A stretch of DNA of 64,000 nt from assembly GCF_024171785.1 (NCBI RefSeq), contig NZ_JAMTCK010000024.1:19695-83694 (forward strand), read 5' to 3'. A model generated the notes under the pieces. The model saw only the letters and a program-made list of their open reading frames with translations. It was not told the origin of the DNA and did not search any database. Shown piece after piece: positions 25,901 to 34,554 of this stretch. The stretch comes from Goodfellowiella coeruleoviolacea. Its GTDB lineage: Bacteria; Actinomycetota; Actinomycetes; Mycobacteriales; Pseudonocardiaceae. Made by a program: the position numbers and the translations under genes. Numbering within the stretch: the first letter of the stretch is position 1; every line of letters begins with the position of its first letter.

Positions 25901-26758
25901 TCATGTTGAGCCAGCGTGCCGCTCGGCTAGGGAGTCGAAGAACCTGCTGAGCAACTTCCGGGCATGGTCCGGTTCCTGTAGTTCCTGCCCCCGAAGCGGT
26001 GCACCTCATAGCCGCGCAGCCGCAGCTCGCGGTCCTCGGCGACCATCTCCGCGTAGCGCCGAGGACTCGCGCTGCCGTTGTCGTTCGCATAGTGCTGAAC
26101 GCCGTCGCACTCAATCACGACTCGCGCCCGGTTGAGCCGTAGCAGCAGGAAGTCCATCCGCTGGCGGGAAAGGGCCGCCGCACCCCTGCCGCTTGGTGTA
26201 CGGGTCGTAGTGGAGATAGACCTGGGGAATCAGGGCAGGGATGTCGGGGCCGAGCTGAACATAGCGATCGGCGTAGGTCCGCAGGATCCGGCGCTCGGCG
26301 TTGTTGTCGCCCAGTGACCGGTCCAGGCGCTGGTACAGGCTGCGGGAGATGTCCATCGCGGGCGCGTCGGCCATGCCTTCTCGTTCAGCCCACCAGGCTG
26401 TGAGTTCTTTCCAGGTGAGTCCGGTCGACCCCAACGGGCGGTCGTAGACCAGGCAGTACTGCTCGTTCTGGACGATGTCGATGTCGTTGTTGATGGCGTC
26501 ACGAAACACGGTCTTCGGTTTAGGCCCGTCAGCCGCGAAGATCAGGTTTTTGAGGTCGCCCGTCACGCCGGTAGGCCCGAGGCGGACCACCAACGCCACC
26601 AGCTCCGGGGCGTCGATCTCTTCGGATACTCGGCGCGCGACGTCCGCCAACTCCGTTGTAGGCGCCCCACAGGTGACCTCGGAGAGCCGAAACGAGGTCA
26701 GGGGCACTGGGACGTGAGCGAGAACGCGTTTCCGGATGGCCGGTGTGCGTCGCAACAC
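25901..26758 (-). pseudogene. Putative VSR/DUF559-like endonuclease fused to unknown domain, two frameshifts
   Basis: The N-terminal 190 residues (26758 to about 26160) form an unrecognised domain (VRLGPTGVTGDLKNLIFAAD, then FRDAINNDIDIVQNEQYCLV, and RYVQLGPDIPALIPQVYLHY). A frameshift near 26160 leads to a C-terminal domain with ARVVIECDGVQHYAND, EDRELRLRGYEVHRFGG, the pattern of very-short-patch-repair-like nucleases. A second shift in GGGGGC near 25985 leads to ELQEPDHARKLLSRFFDSLA and a stop at 25901. If repaired it would be a nuclease of about 285 residues, possibly a defence gene. Both shifts lie in or near homopolymers. Confidence 0.6.
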
Positions 26759-26915
26759 TGGCGGGCGGCGCGGATCTCGTCGTCGGCGACCGCGTCGGCG
26801 AGTAGGGCGTAGAGCTGGGAAGCGTCGGTGGAGGCGTGGTCGAGGCGGCGGACGGCCCAGATGGACACGCCCGCGTTGATCAGCTCAATGGCGTGGGCGA
26901 GCTGATGGGTGTCGG
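26755..26915 (-). pseudogene. Tyrosine recombinase C-terminal fragment
   Basis: A minus-strand reading gives QLAHAIELINAGVSIWAVRR, LDHASTDASQLYALLADAVA and DDEIRAAR. This is the conserved C-terminal helix set of a tyrosine recombinase, with the motif HAST and the nucleophile Tyr in QLYALLAD. The rest of the gene is absent, so it is a small remnant. It is oriented opposite to the other two recombinase remnants. Confidence 0.6.
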
Positions 26916-26961
26916 TCTCGGCTCCAGCGCCTCGCTAGTAGCTGAGCCGATCAGGGGTGTG

Positions 26962-27336
26962 TCACAAGCGATGGGGGTCGACGTCCTCGTGGAGTGAGCG
27001 GTTGAGGTTGACCGTGCCATAGCGACCGGAAATCCGTTCGTGGGCGCACCAGGCCAGAATGCCGGTTCCGAGAGCGACGGTGTGCACGGCGGAGAGTTCT
27101 GTCCGTTGGCCGGTCCAGGTGTCCATGCCGCAGTCGTGCTCCGCGTCGCAGCTGAGTCGGTTGAGTCCGGTTACCCAGCAGCGCGCCACGTCGCAGTCGC
27201 GGACGTGGGGTTCGTCGAGCGGTGCGAGGCAGTCCGGGCAGGTGGACGTGGCGAGGAGACGGGTGGACGGCTGAGTTATCCCGTCGTTCAGGCCGAGGTT
27301 CGGGTTCACCGGCTCGTTTATGTGGCGGATTAACAA
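26962..27336 (-). CDS. Hypothetical Cys-rich protein (zinc ribbon) with RYGTV motif
   Basis: This 124-residue protein has CPDCLAPLDEPHVRDCDVARC, a zinc-ribbon-like set of cysteines, and a C-terminal LGTGILAWCAHERISGRYGT segment followed by VNLNR. The same C-terminal motif (LGTG, W, ER, RYGTV, LNR) begins the protein at 30513-30915, so the two are related. The start is uncertain: the longest frame begins at a TTG without a ribosome-binding site. Function unknown. Confidence 0.5.
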   Translation of the reverse strand: MLIRHINEPVNPNLGLNDGITQPSTRLLATSTCPDCLAPLDEPHVRDCDVARCWVTGLNRLSCDAEHDCGMDTWTGQRTELSAVHTVALGTGILAWCAHERISGRYGTVNLNRSLHEDVDPHRL

Positions 27337-27766
27337 GTGTTCGGTGTTCGCGTCGGTGACCTTACTTCGCCTCGGCCCGGCCGACGCTTCTGGCGCGGAT
27401 GCTGTCGGTACCGGTGGCTACGGTGCGGGTCGTGGTCCGAGCCGCTGTGCTCGTGTTGGCCAGGCCCGAGCGAGTGGCAGCCGGGCTTCTCGGGACAGTC
27501 CGCCACCCCCTGGGGCATCCGCCGCCGACGCGTGGTGAGGGATTGTCTTGGTGCCGCTCGACGAGGTCGGGGCAGTTGACGGTCGGCGTGGCGCATGATA
27601 AACTAATTGCGGTTGAAGACTTTGTGTTCGCTGTCTACCCAGACGCTTCGCAGAAGTTTTTGGCGAGCGTCTTTAGGGTGTCCTACGCGGCTCCTTCGTT
27701 CACGCTCGCGGCCCGGCCGACTCGCACGAGTCCGCGCCGAATGTTTGATGCGACAAGGAGATCCGC
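27337..27766 (+). promoter_or_regulatory. Region upstream of the cold-shock gene, probable promoter and long leader
   Basis: About 430 bases without a supported gene. The last 170 bases (27595-27766) are distinctly AT-richer than the surroundings, with TGATAAACTAATTG at 27597 and runs such as AGAAGTTTTTGG. Cold-shock genes often have long structured 5' leaders, and this stretch fits that role. An AAGGAG ribosome-binding site is at 27755-27760. Confidence 0.45.
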
Positions 27767-27970
27767 ATGTCCCAAGGCACCGTCAAGTGGTTCAACTCCG
27801 AAAAGGGCTTCGGTTTCATCAGCCCCGACGAGGGTGGCGCTGACGTGTTCGTCCACTACTCCGAGATCACCGGTGGCGGCTTCCGCAGCCTGGACGAGAA
27901 CGCCCGAGTCCAGTTCGAGATCGGGCAGAGCAACCGAGGCCCGCAGGCCACAGGGGTCTCGGTCCTCTGA
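27767..27970 (+). CDS. cspA: Cold-shock protein (CspA family)
   Basis: This 67-residue single-stranded nucleic-acid-binding protein has the whole family pattern: [17 protein letters not shown] (RNP1), [10 protein letters not shown] (RNP2), and a final QATGVSVL. It melts RNA structures at low temperature. The start has a strong AAGGAG site. It is followed 340 bases later by a fatty-acid desaturase on the same strand, suggesting a cold-response pair. It is intact inside the decayed island. Confidence 0.95.
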   Translation: MSQGTVKWFNSEKGFGFISPDEGGADVFVHYSEITGGGFRSLDENARVQFEIGQSNRGPQATGVSVL

Positions 27971-28310
27971 CCCACCAGGCAGCACCGTGGGGCGAGCGTC
28001 CACGCCACGTGGGCGCTCGCCCCACCACCATGGGGTGTCCGTAGACGCGGCCAGCAGCCCGTAAGCTGCAATCTCCCTCCGCTTTCCCCGCCCTCCCGCT
28101 GCCGTGGCCACTGTTCGTCGTCGATGTCATCGTCACATCCCCGTGGACAGTGCAGCCCCGGTGGCCCCCTCCGATCGACCGGGGCATCGCCGGCGACGCG
28201 CATGGACGCAGACGCCGCTCAGCACCCGAAATCCAGTCCGGGTGTCTCCCCCCCCCGTTACCTTTCGCTTTCGCAGGACGGTGCCCGTCCTGAGTACCAC
28301 GAGGTATCGC
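27971..28310 (+). other. Intergenic stretch between cold-shock and desaturase genes
   Basis: About 340 bases with no supported gene. After the cspA stop there is an inverted repeat (GTGGGGCGAGCG near 27988 and CGCTCGCCCCAC near 28012) that can form a stable stem and may end cspA transcription. A C-run at 28250-28257 precedes the desaturase start region. Confidence 0.5.
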
Positions 28311-29276
28311 ATGACCACTGCCACGGCCGTACAGCCCGCCACCCCTGAACGCCCCCAACCCAAACCACTGCTCGCCGAGCAGGCCGGACGGTTGGAGTTG
28401 GTGACCATCCGCGCGTTCCTGTTGATCCCGTTCCTCGCCCTCGTGGCCGCCGTGCCGTTGATGTGGGGCTGGGGTATCGGGTGGGTGGACCTGATGCTGG
28501 CCGCTGTCTTCTTCACCGTGTCCACGCTCGGGATCACCGTCGGCTACCACCGCTACTTCACCCACGGCTCCTTCAAAGCCAACCGCCCTTTGCGGATCGC
28601 GCTGGCCATCATGGGCGCCCTGGCGGCACAGGGATCGGTCATCGGATGGGTCGCCGACCACCGTCGCCACCACGCGTTCTCCGACCGCGAGGGCGACCCG
28701 CACTCACCGTGGCTGTTCGGCACGTCCCCGCTCGCGCTGGCCCGCGGCTTCTGGCACGCCCACATGGGATGGCTGTTCGGCCGTGACCGCACCAACATCG
28801 ACCGTTTCGCCCCCGACCTCGCCGCCGACCCCGACATCAGGATGGTGGACCGCCTCTTCCCCCTGTGGGTGTCGCTGTCGGTGCTGCTGCCCGCCGTGCT
28901 CGGCGGGATACTGACCTTGTCCTGGTCGGGAGCGCTGACCGGATTCCTTTGGGCCGGGCTCGCTCGCGTAGCCTTCCAGCACCACGTCACCTGGTCGGTC
29001 AACTCGATCTGCCACATGATCGGCGACCGCCCCTACCAGAGCCGCGACAGGTCAGCGAACTTCTGGCCGCTGGCGATCCTGTCCATGGGCGAGTCCTGGC
29101 ACAACTCCCACCACGCCGACCCCACCTCAGCTCGCCACGGCGTCCGCCGCGGGCAGATCGACATCTCCGCCAGGCTGATCTGGGTGTTCGAGAAACTCGG
29201 CTGGGCCTGGAACGTGCGCTGGCCCACCCCGCAACGCCTTGCCCGGCTCGCTGTCTCGACCGACACAACGGGATGA
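28311..29276 (+). CDS. Membrane acyl-CoA/acyl-lipid fatty acid desaturase
   Basis: This 321-residue di-iron membrane enzyme introduces a double bond into fatty acyl chains. All three histidine boxes are present: HRYFTH (about residue 83), HRRHH (about 121) and HNSHH (about 264). Four membrane segments flank them (LLIPFLALVAAVPLMW, WVDLMLAAVFF, and two around residues 185-225). It belongs to the stearoyl-type delta-9 branch. The ATG at 28311 is preceded by GAGG. Raising membrane fluidity in the cold is the likely role given the upstream cold-shock gene. Confidence 0.92.
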   Translation: MTTATAVQPATPERPQPKPLLAEQAGRLELVTIRAFLLIPFLALVAAVPLMWGWGIGWVDLMLAAVFFTVSTLGITVGYHRYFTHGSFKANRPLRIALAIMGALAAQGSVIGWVADHRRHHAFSDREGDPHSPWLFGTSPLALARGFWHAHMGWLFGRDRTNIDRFAPDLAADPDIRMVDRLFPLWVSLSVLLPAVLGGILTLSWSGALTGFLWAGLARVAFQHHVTWSVNSICHMIGDRPYQSRDRSANFWPLAILSMGESWHNSHHADPTSARHGVRRGQIDISARLIWVFEKLGWAWNVRWPTPQRLARLAVSTDTTG

Positions 29277-29588
29277 ACGGCCCCCGAGAACAGCATCAAC
29301 CAGCGCGTCAACCGCATACGGCGTGCCGCGAGCTGTCCAGGGCGTCGTTCGCTCGACCTCGCTGCATCGGCCGTGCTGAACGACGCAGGGATGCCTACCT
29401 CGTGTCTGACGCGTCTTGATCGTCTTACTCCGCTGCGCCATGGTGCCTGAATCCCACCACCGCGCAACCCCCGTCGCGCTGCCGTCCAGTTCGGCCACGC
29501 CCTGAGCAGGCAGTCGACCGGGCTCGATCGATACAGATCTGGGTGCACCGCGGTATTCGGGCACACACACAGCGAGAGGGATGGGCGT
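29277..29588 (+). other. Intergenic stretch
   Basis: About 310 bases without a supported gene on either strand. It probably contains the promoter of the following hypothetical gene (GAGAGGG ribosome-binding site at about 29574). Nothing else is seen. Confidence 0.4.
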
Positions 29589-30020
29589 ATGTCCACGCCG
29601 CTCCCATGGCAGGTAGTACGTCAGGGGCCGAGTTCCTTCAGCTGCATCGCCCTGGAGATCGTTGAACACACTCGCGCCGACGTGCTGGCGGTCGTCCAGG
29701 CGATGGGCATCGCGCACCCGCAGCCGACGTTGCGCACTGACGACGAGATCATGCAGCGGGCCGACGAACTGAACAAGCTCCGCGACGACGGCGACTACGT
29801 CGGCGGCCAGATCCACGCCCTGGCCTGGACCCAAGGACTGGCCGAGTTCACCCCCGGCACCCGCACCGAGTGGGGCAAGGCCCGCCGCCCCACGCCCGAG
29901 CAGGCCAACGCCGAACACCACATGATCACCGGCCGCGTCTATCTCGGCGGCGACAAGTTCCACGGCCGCGACTTCTTCAGCGGCGCCGACGAAGCACTGT
30001 GGTGGGCACTGGGCCGGTGA
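29589..30020 (+). CDS. Hypothetical protein
   Basis: This 143-residue soluble protein of no recognised family starts at an ATG preceded by GAGAGGGATG. Features are VRQGPSSFSCIALEIVEHTR, an amphipathic middle (DDEIMQRADELNKLRDDGDY) and a conserved-looking end (GRVYLGGDKFHGRDFFSGAD then EALWWALGR). Codon use and a good start support a real gene. No functional clue comes from its neighbours. Confidence 0.6.
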   Translation: MSTPLPWQVVRQGPSSFSCIALEIVEHTRADVLAVVQAMGIAHPQPTLRTDDEIMQRADELNKLRDDGDYVGGQIHALAWTQGLAEFTPGTRTEWGKARRPTPEQANAEHHMITGRVYLGGDKFHGRDFFSGADEALWWALGR

Positions 30021-30263
30021 CCAGCTACCGCCCCTCTGCCTCAAGGCCGGGGTCCGGCCGCTTCCCCGCGGTCTCGATCCGCAGGTCGGCGAGTCGCTTG
30101 TCGGCTACCTGCTGCGGCTTGCCCACCGGCTCGATCTCTCACATCGGCGCGGTAACACGGGTTGAGATGCCGACGGCAGTAGGATTGCCACCCTTGTGCA
30201 GTCTCGTGACCTGTGCATTCGTTCCCGACGGTCCCAGGGGGCCCGGCGGAAGGGAACGGGAAC

Positions 30264-30512
30264 ATGAGCACGATGGACCCACCTGCGGCAGTGGCGACCT
30301 TGCCCGCGCCCGATCGTGATCTGGATGCCGGCGCGTTCACGGTGCGTGCAGCGGGCGACTTGGCTGATGCCGCGTGCGCCGAGACGCTGATCGCGCCGGT
30401 GCTGGACACGCCGGTTGAGCTGGCGGTGGTTGTGGATCTGTCGGCGGTGACCTCCGTGACGATGGAAGCGGTCGTGCCGCTGGCGAAGCTGGCGCGCCGT
30501 TGTGCTGCCGAG
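30264..30512 (+). pseudogene. STAS-domain anti-sigma antagonist, C-terminally truncated
   Basis: From ATG 30264 (AAGGGAACGGG upstream) the protein reads DAGAFTVRAAGDLADAACAE, LAVVVDLSAVTSVTMEAVVP and LAKLARRCAAEGR, the pattern of a STAS domain with the conserved VDLS strand. At about 30512 it runs into the end of the convergent minus-strand gene and becomes arginine-rich shadow sequence. The last STAS helix is missing. The serine of the usual phosphorylation site is near VDLSAVTSV. It is probably a deletion remnant. Confidence 0.5.
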
Positions 30513-30915
30513 GGGCGAGGCGGGTGGCGGCGGCGACGTAGGACTCGGCGGTCAGCGCGGTCGGGTCCAGCCAGTCCTCGCTGCGGCCGTCGTCGGGACG
30601 TACGCCGATCTCGGTGTTGCCGTCCTGGGACGGCTCGACGAACAGGGTGCCGGTGCCGAGGGGGATCTCCTCGCCGACGGCGGGGTCGCTCGGTGCGGCA
30701 CCGCGGACGAGGTCGCCGGCGTGAAACGCCGGGCGGACGGCCAGCACAATGGCCACGAGCTGACCGCGTGTGCCGACAGGGGCGTCGTCGAAGCGCACCA
30801 AGTCGCGGGTGAAGCCGTCGGCGTCACGGTTGAGGTGAACGGTGCCGTACCGGTCGATGCGCCGTTCGTCGGCGTGCCACGTCAAGGAACCGGTACCGAG
30901 GACAATCGGGTCCAT
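30513..30915 (-). CDS. Hypothetical protein of the RYGTV family, 3' end probably lost
   Basis: From ATG 30915 (AAAGAGGC upstream) the protein begins MDPIVLGTGSLTWHADERRI and continues DRYGTVHLNRDADGF, TRGQLVAIVLAVRPAFHAGD, EEIPLGTGTLFVEPSQDG, IGVRPDDGRSEDWLDPTAL. Plausible sequence ends near TRLAPRQHN at about 30513, where it collides with the truncated STAS gene; the frame runs on to 30337 as shadow. It shares its N-terminal motif with the C-terminus of the gene at 26962-27336. Function unknown. Confidence 0.5.
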
Positions 30916-31149
30916 TGTGGAGCCTCTTTCTCGCTTGTGATGGTGGTGGCGGAAGGTCGGGCCTGAGCGGGGGTCGCGGTGAACCGCCGCCCTGGTTGGC
31001 TCGACCGGTGACATCGTGTGCGCGGGGACGCCGGGGGCTCAGTGCGTTGTGGCGGTGTTCGCCTCGGCGTGGTGCACGGCAGGGGTCAGCGCGTTGATCA
31101 ATGTGGAGACGCCGTGCGTCCGGTCGCCAGCCGCTGATCGTGTAGTTGC

Positions 31150-31325
31150 CTAGGAGGCGGTTCGGGTGGTGGTTGAGGTCGCGTTGAGGCTGACGTCGCA
31201 GCCGGGTTGGTGGTGGGGGTCGTCGTGGAACTCGTCGGTGGGCCAGATATCGCCGTCGGGGTCGAGGTATTCGCCGAGGTCGGCCAGGCTGGCAACCCGG
31301 ATGGTGGGCACGCCATGCGCCCAGC
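31150..31325 (-). pseudogene. C-terminal fragment of a hypothetical protein
   Basis: The minus strand reads AHGVPTIRVASLADLGEYLD, then GDIWPTDEFHDDPHHQPGCD and VSLNATSTTTRTAS to a stop at 31150. The upstream part is replaced by the oppositely oriented recombinase fragment at about 31325. The family is not recognised. It is a junction product of the decayed island. Confidence 0.4.
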
Positions 31326-31668
31326 AGCCGACGGCAACCTCAACCGCCCACGCCCCCAGATCCGCCTCCAGCCGATCGTGCCCGGCCTGACCTTCCACGG
31401 GTTCCGGCACAGCCACAAGACCTGGATGATCGCCGACGGCATCCCCGACGTGGCCCAGGCCCGACGGCTCGGCCACCGCATCCCCGACAAGATCGAGCAC
31501 ATCTACTCCCACGTCGCCCCCGAAGTGGAAGCCCGCCTGCTGGCGGCACTGCAACGCCGGTGGACCACCGCGGTGAGCACTCTCCTCACCACCTCCACCG
31601 ACACTCCGGTGGCCACTCTCCACGCCCTACCGGGCATCTCCATCCCCACTGAGCAGTCCGCCGCATAA
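31320..31668 (+). pseudogene. Tyrosine recombinase C-terminal fragment next to tRNA-Pro
   Basis: Residues from about 31330 read PGLTFHGFRHSHKTWMIADG, IPDVAQARRLGHRIPDKIEH and IYSHVAPEVEARLLAALQRR. This contains the His-x-x-Arg box, the second His and the nucleophile Tyr of a tyrosine recombinase. The first catalytic Arg and all DNA-binding parts are missing. It sits 580 bases from the tRNA-Pro 3' end, the usual position of an integrase that used that tRNA as attachment site. Confidence 0.7.
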
Positions 31669-31690
31669 CCCAAGCCAGCACCATCGACGC

Positions 31691-31723
31691 GTGGCCCGCC
31701 ACCCGGGACAGGTGGCGGGCCAC
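31691..31723. terminator. Strong hairpin after recombinase fragment
   Basis: This is a perfect 12-base inverted repeat, GTGGCCCGCCAC and GTGGCGGGCCAC, with a 9-base loop, 23 bases after the recombinase stop. There is no T-run, so it may be a weak or factor-assisted terminator. Confidence 0.6.
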
Positions 31724-31848
31724 TGTCATTTCCAGCGCCCTCCGTTCCACTGCTGCCTGCGCCAACAAGCCCGGCGGGTTCGGTTGGACAGCGCCGTCCA
31801 CTCCTCGACATCGCGCCCAGCCGACTGGCTTGTTGGTCAGCACGGCGG

Positions 31849-32057
31849 TCAGCCCGTATGGCGGGTCTCCCGCATCGCCGCTGCGGCATCAACCATCCCC
31901 ATCCGCACCCACCACACCAGATCAGTCGGCAACAGCGCCCACGGGCCGTGAAGCGCGTAGAACGTGCCGTCAGCGTCTCCATCCGCCCCACGTGCCTGGC
32001 GACGAAGAACTGTTGGCGGTGGTTGACCACCTTTGCCGGACATGTGACCAGGATCAC
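31849..32057 (-). pseudogene. Small frameshifted hypothetical gene
   Basis: Two adjacent minus-strand frames give one protein-like reading: KVVNHRQQFFVARHVGRMET in the first, then DGTFYALHGPWALLPTDLVW, WVRMGMVDAAAAMRETRH in the second, with the shift near 31975. The total would be about 65-70 residues. Not recognised. It is another single-base shift in the island. Confidence 0.35.
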
Positions 32058-32190
32058 CTATCCTTGGCGACCACATTTGCCGTTTGGGTCAAAGCCGAAC
32101 ATGATCCACTCCCACAATCCTCCCAGTTGGCCCTGTTGATCTCCGTTCAGGCCACTGTGGACTGTGGAAGCAAGATCATCCCCGGAACGC

Positions 32191-32238
32191 AAAACAGCCC
32201 GCTGACCTGGGCTTATCGCCAGTGTCAGCGGGCTGTTT
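32191..32238 (-). terminator. Intrinsic terminator of tRNA-Pro
   Basis: This is a perfect 15-base inverted repeat (AAACAGCCCGCTGAC at 32192 and its complement at 32224-32238) with a 17-base loop. On the minus strand the stem ends in TTTT. It lies seven bases after the tRNA 3' end and should stop tRNA transcription; the symmetric A/T ends could also work from the other side. Confidence 0.85.
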
Positions 32239-32244
32239 CGACCG

Positions 32245-32318
<74 letters not shown>

Positions 32319-32419
32319 GCCACACCCTCTTCGCTGAGTGCCCGATCAGCTTAGCGCATCCCTGGCGGGGCCTGTGCACGGGGGGTGGGTATCGGGGTGG
32401 GGCTGGGGAAACGGGCTGG

Positions 32420-33832
32420 TCAGCCCTTCTTCGGGCGCTTCTCGCGGACGCGCACCGAGATCCGGACCGGGCTGCCGGTGAAGCCGAAGGCCTCGCGGAA
32501 CTTGCGCTCCACGAAACGCCGGTAGCCGGCCTCCAAGAAGCCGGTGGTGAACAGGACCAGGGTGGGCGGGCGGTTCTGGGCCTGGGTGGCGAACAGGACC
32601 TTGGGCTGCTTGCCGCCGCGCACGGGCGGCGGGGTGGCCGCGATCAGGTCGGCCAGCCACGAGTTGAGTTGGCCGGTGGGCACGCGCTGGTCCCAGGAGG
32701 CGAGCGCGGTGCGCAGCGCGGGCGCGAGTTTGCGCACGGACCGGCCGGTCAGCGCGGACACGTTGACGCGTTCCGCCCAGGGCACCCGGACCAGGCCCCG
32801 GTCCAGTTCGCGCACCAGCTGGTGGCGGCGGTCCTCGTCGACCAGGTCCCACTTGTTGAAGGCGAGCACGCACGCGCGGCCGGCGTCCACCACCATGCTC
32901 AGCACGCGCAGGTCCTGCTCGCTGATGGGCTCGCTGGCGTCCAGCAGCACGATGGCGACCTCGGCGGACTCGATCGCCGCCTTGGTGCGCAGTGACGCGT
33001 AGTACTCGGCGCCGCTGGCCGTGTTCACCCGCTTGCGCAGGCCGGCGGTGTCCACGAACCGCCACACCTCGCCGTCCAGCTCGACCAGTGAGTCCACCGG
33101 GTCCACGGTGGTGCCGGCCACCGCGTCCACCACGGCCCGCTCCTCCCCGGTCAACCGGTTGAGCAGGCTGGACTTGCCCACGTTGGGCTTGCCGACCAGG
33201 GCGACCCGGCGCGGGCCGCCGCTGGCGCCGAAGACCTCCCTCGGCGTCTCGGGCAGCACCTCCAGGATGGCGTCCAGCAGGTCGCCAGAGCCCCGGCCGT
33301 GCAGGCCGCTCACCGGGTGCGGCTCGCCCAGTCCGAGGGACCACAGCGCCGCGGTGTCGGCGAGCAGGCGCTCGTCGTCGACCTTGTTCGCCACCAGCAG
33401 CACCGGCCGGTCCGACCGGCGCAGCACCCTGGCCACGGCCTCGTCCGTGCTGGTCGCGCCCACCACCGCGTCCACAACCAGGAGGATGGCGTCGGCGGTC
33501 GCCATGGCCAGTTCGGCCTGGGCCGCCACGGACGCCTGCAGGCCCTTGGCGTCGGGCTCCCACCCGCCGGTGTCGACCACGGTGAACCGGCGCCCGCTCC
33601 ACAGCGCGTCGTAGGCCACCCGGTCCCTGGTCACCCCCGGCACGTCCTGCACCACGGCCTCACGCCGGCCCAGGATGCGGTTCACCAGGGTTGACTTGCC
33701 CACGTTCGGCCGGCCCACCACGGCCAGCACGGGCTGCGGGACACTGCCGCCCGCAGCGTCGGCCGCGTCCGCGGCTCCGTCGAAGTTCGACCACTCGGAC
33801 TCGTCGGTCCAGGTGCCGTCCAAGTCCGTCAC
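32420..33832 (-). CDS. der: Ribosome biogenesis GTPase Der (EngA)
   Basis: This is a 470-residue double GTPase needed for 50S subunit assembly. There are two G domains: the first P-loop GRPNVGKST near residue 40 with DTGGWE and NKVD, the second GKPNVGKSS near residue 210 with DTAGLR and NKWD, then the KH-like C-terminal domain ending REKRPKKG. The acidic N-terminal 30 residues are an actinobacterial extension. The GTG start at 33832 overlaps the plsC stop by four bases. It is the last gene of the cmk-plsC-der operon and faces the tRNA-Pro. Confidence 0.96.
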   Translation of the reverse strand: MTDLDGTWTDESEWSNFDGAADAADAAGGSVPQPVLAVVGRPNVGKSTLVNRILGRREAVVQDVPGVTRDRVAYDALWSGRRFTVVDTGGWEPDAKGLQASVAAQAELAMATADAILLVVDAVVGATSTDEAVARVLRRSDRPVLLVANKVDDERLLADTAALWSLGLGEPHPVSGLHGRGSGDLLDAILEVLPETPREVFGASGGPRRVALVGKPNVGKSSLLNRLTGEERAVVDAVAGTTVDPVDSLVELDGEVWRFVDTAGLRKRVNTASGAEYYASLRTKAAIESAEVAIVLLDASEPISEQDLRVLSMVVDAGRACVLAFNKWDLVDEDRRHQLVRELDRGLVRVPWAERVNVSALTGRSVRKLAPALRTALASWDQRVPTGQLNSWLADLIAATPPPVRGGKQPKVLFATQAQNRPPTLVLFTTGFLEAGYRRFVERKFREAFGFTGSPVRISVRVREKRPKKG

Positions 33833-34551
33833 CGTTGCTCTCCGCTCACACCACTGTTGTTGACGCCGAGATCCTGCTCCCCGGCGTCCTTGCTGTCTTC
33901 TTGTTTCCCGCGCGTCCGGTCCAGCTCGGCCAGCAGCGCGACCAGACTGGTGCGCACCTGCTCGGTGGCCAGCGCCAGCTCCGCCCTGCCCTTGCCGGCT
34001 GGCAGCTCGAACGGGTCCCCGACCAGCACGTCGACCACCGGACGGAACCGCCGCCGCGTGCCGGGCGGCCGGGCGATGCCCCGGCAGGCCACCGGCAGCA
34101 CCAGCGCGCCGGCCGAACGGGCCAGCCAGGCCGCGCCGTGCTCGGCCGTGGCCACGTCGTCGGCGGACCGGGTGCCCTCGGGGAAGATGCCGATCACACC
34201 CCCGGCGCGCAGCACCCGCACGGCGGCCAGCAGCGGGGTGCGGTCGGGTTGTCCCCGGCGCACCGCCAGCTGCCCCAGCCTGCGCAGTGCCCAGCCCAGC
34301 GGGCCACGAAACATCTCGTGCTTGATGAGGAACACGATCCTGCGGTCGAGCAGCCCGAACAGCATCTGGCCGTCCGCGAGGGAGCTGTGGTTGGCCACCA
34401 CGACCACCGGTCCGCTGCGGGGCATCCGGTCCAGTCCGCGCACCCGCATCCGGTAGCCGAACCGGAACAGCGTCCGCCCCAGCCACCTGCCGAAGTCGTG
34501 CAGCCAGAGCCAGGCGCCCTCGGGCAGCCGGCCCTCGGCCGGTTCAGTCAC
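33829..34551 (-). CDS. plsC: 1-acyl-sn-glycerol-3-phosphate acyltransferase family protein
   Basis: This 240-residue membrane-associated acyltransferase has the HX4D block in [16 protein letters not shown] and the glycerophosphate-binding block [12 protein letters not shown]. It probably makes phosphatidic acid or acylates a related lipid. It sits between cmk (three bases upstream) and der (four-base overlap), so it is co-translated with both. The C-terminus is a polar tail of low conservation. A role in phospholipid synthesis is likely, but the acyl acceptor is not proven. Confidence 0.9.
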   Translation of the reverse strand: MTEPAEGRLPEGAWLWLHDFGRWLGRTLFRFGYRMRVRGLDRMPRSGPVVVVANHSSLADGQMLFGLLDRRIVFLIKHEMFRGPLGWALRRLGQLAVRRGQPDRTPLLAAVRVLRAGGVIGIFPEGTRSADDVATAEHGAAWLARSAGALVLPVACRGIARPPGTRRRFRPVVDVLVGDPFELPAGKGRAELALATEQVRTSLVALLAELDRTRGKQEDSKDAGEQDLGVNNSGVSGEQR

Positions 34552-34554
34552 GGG

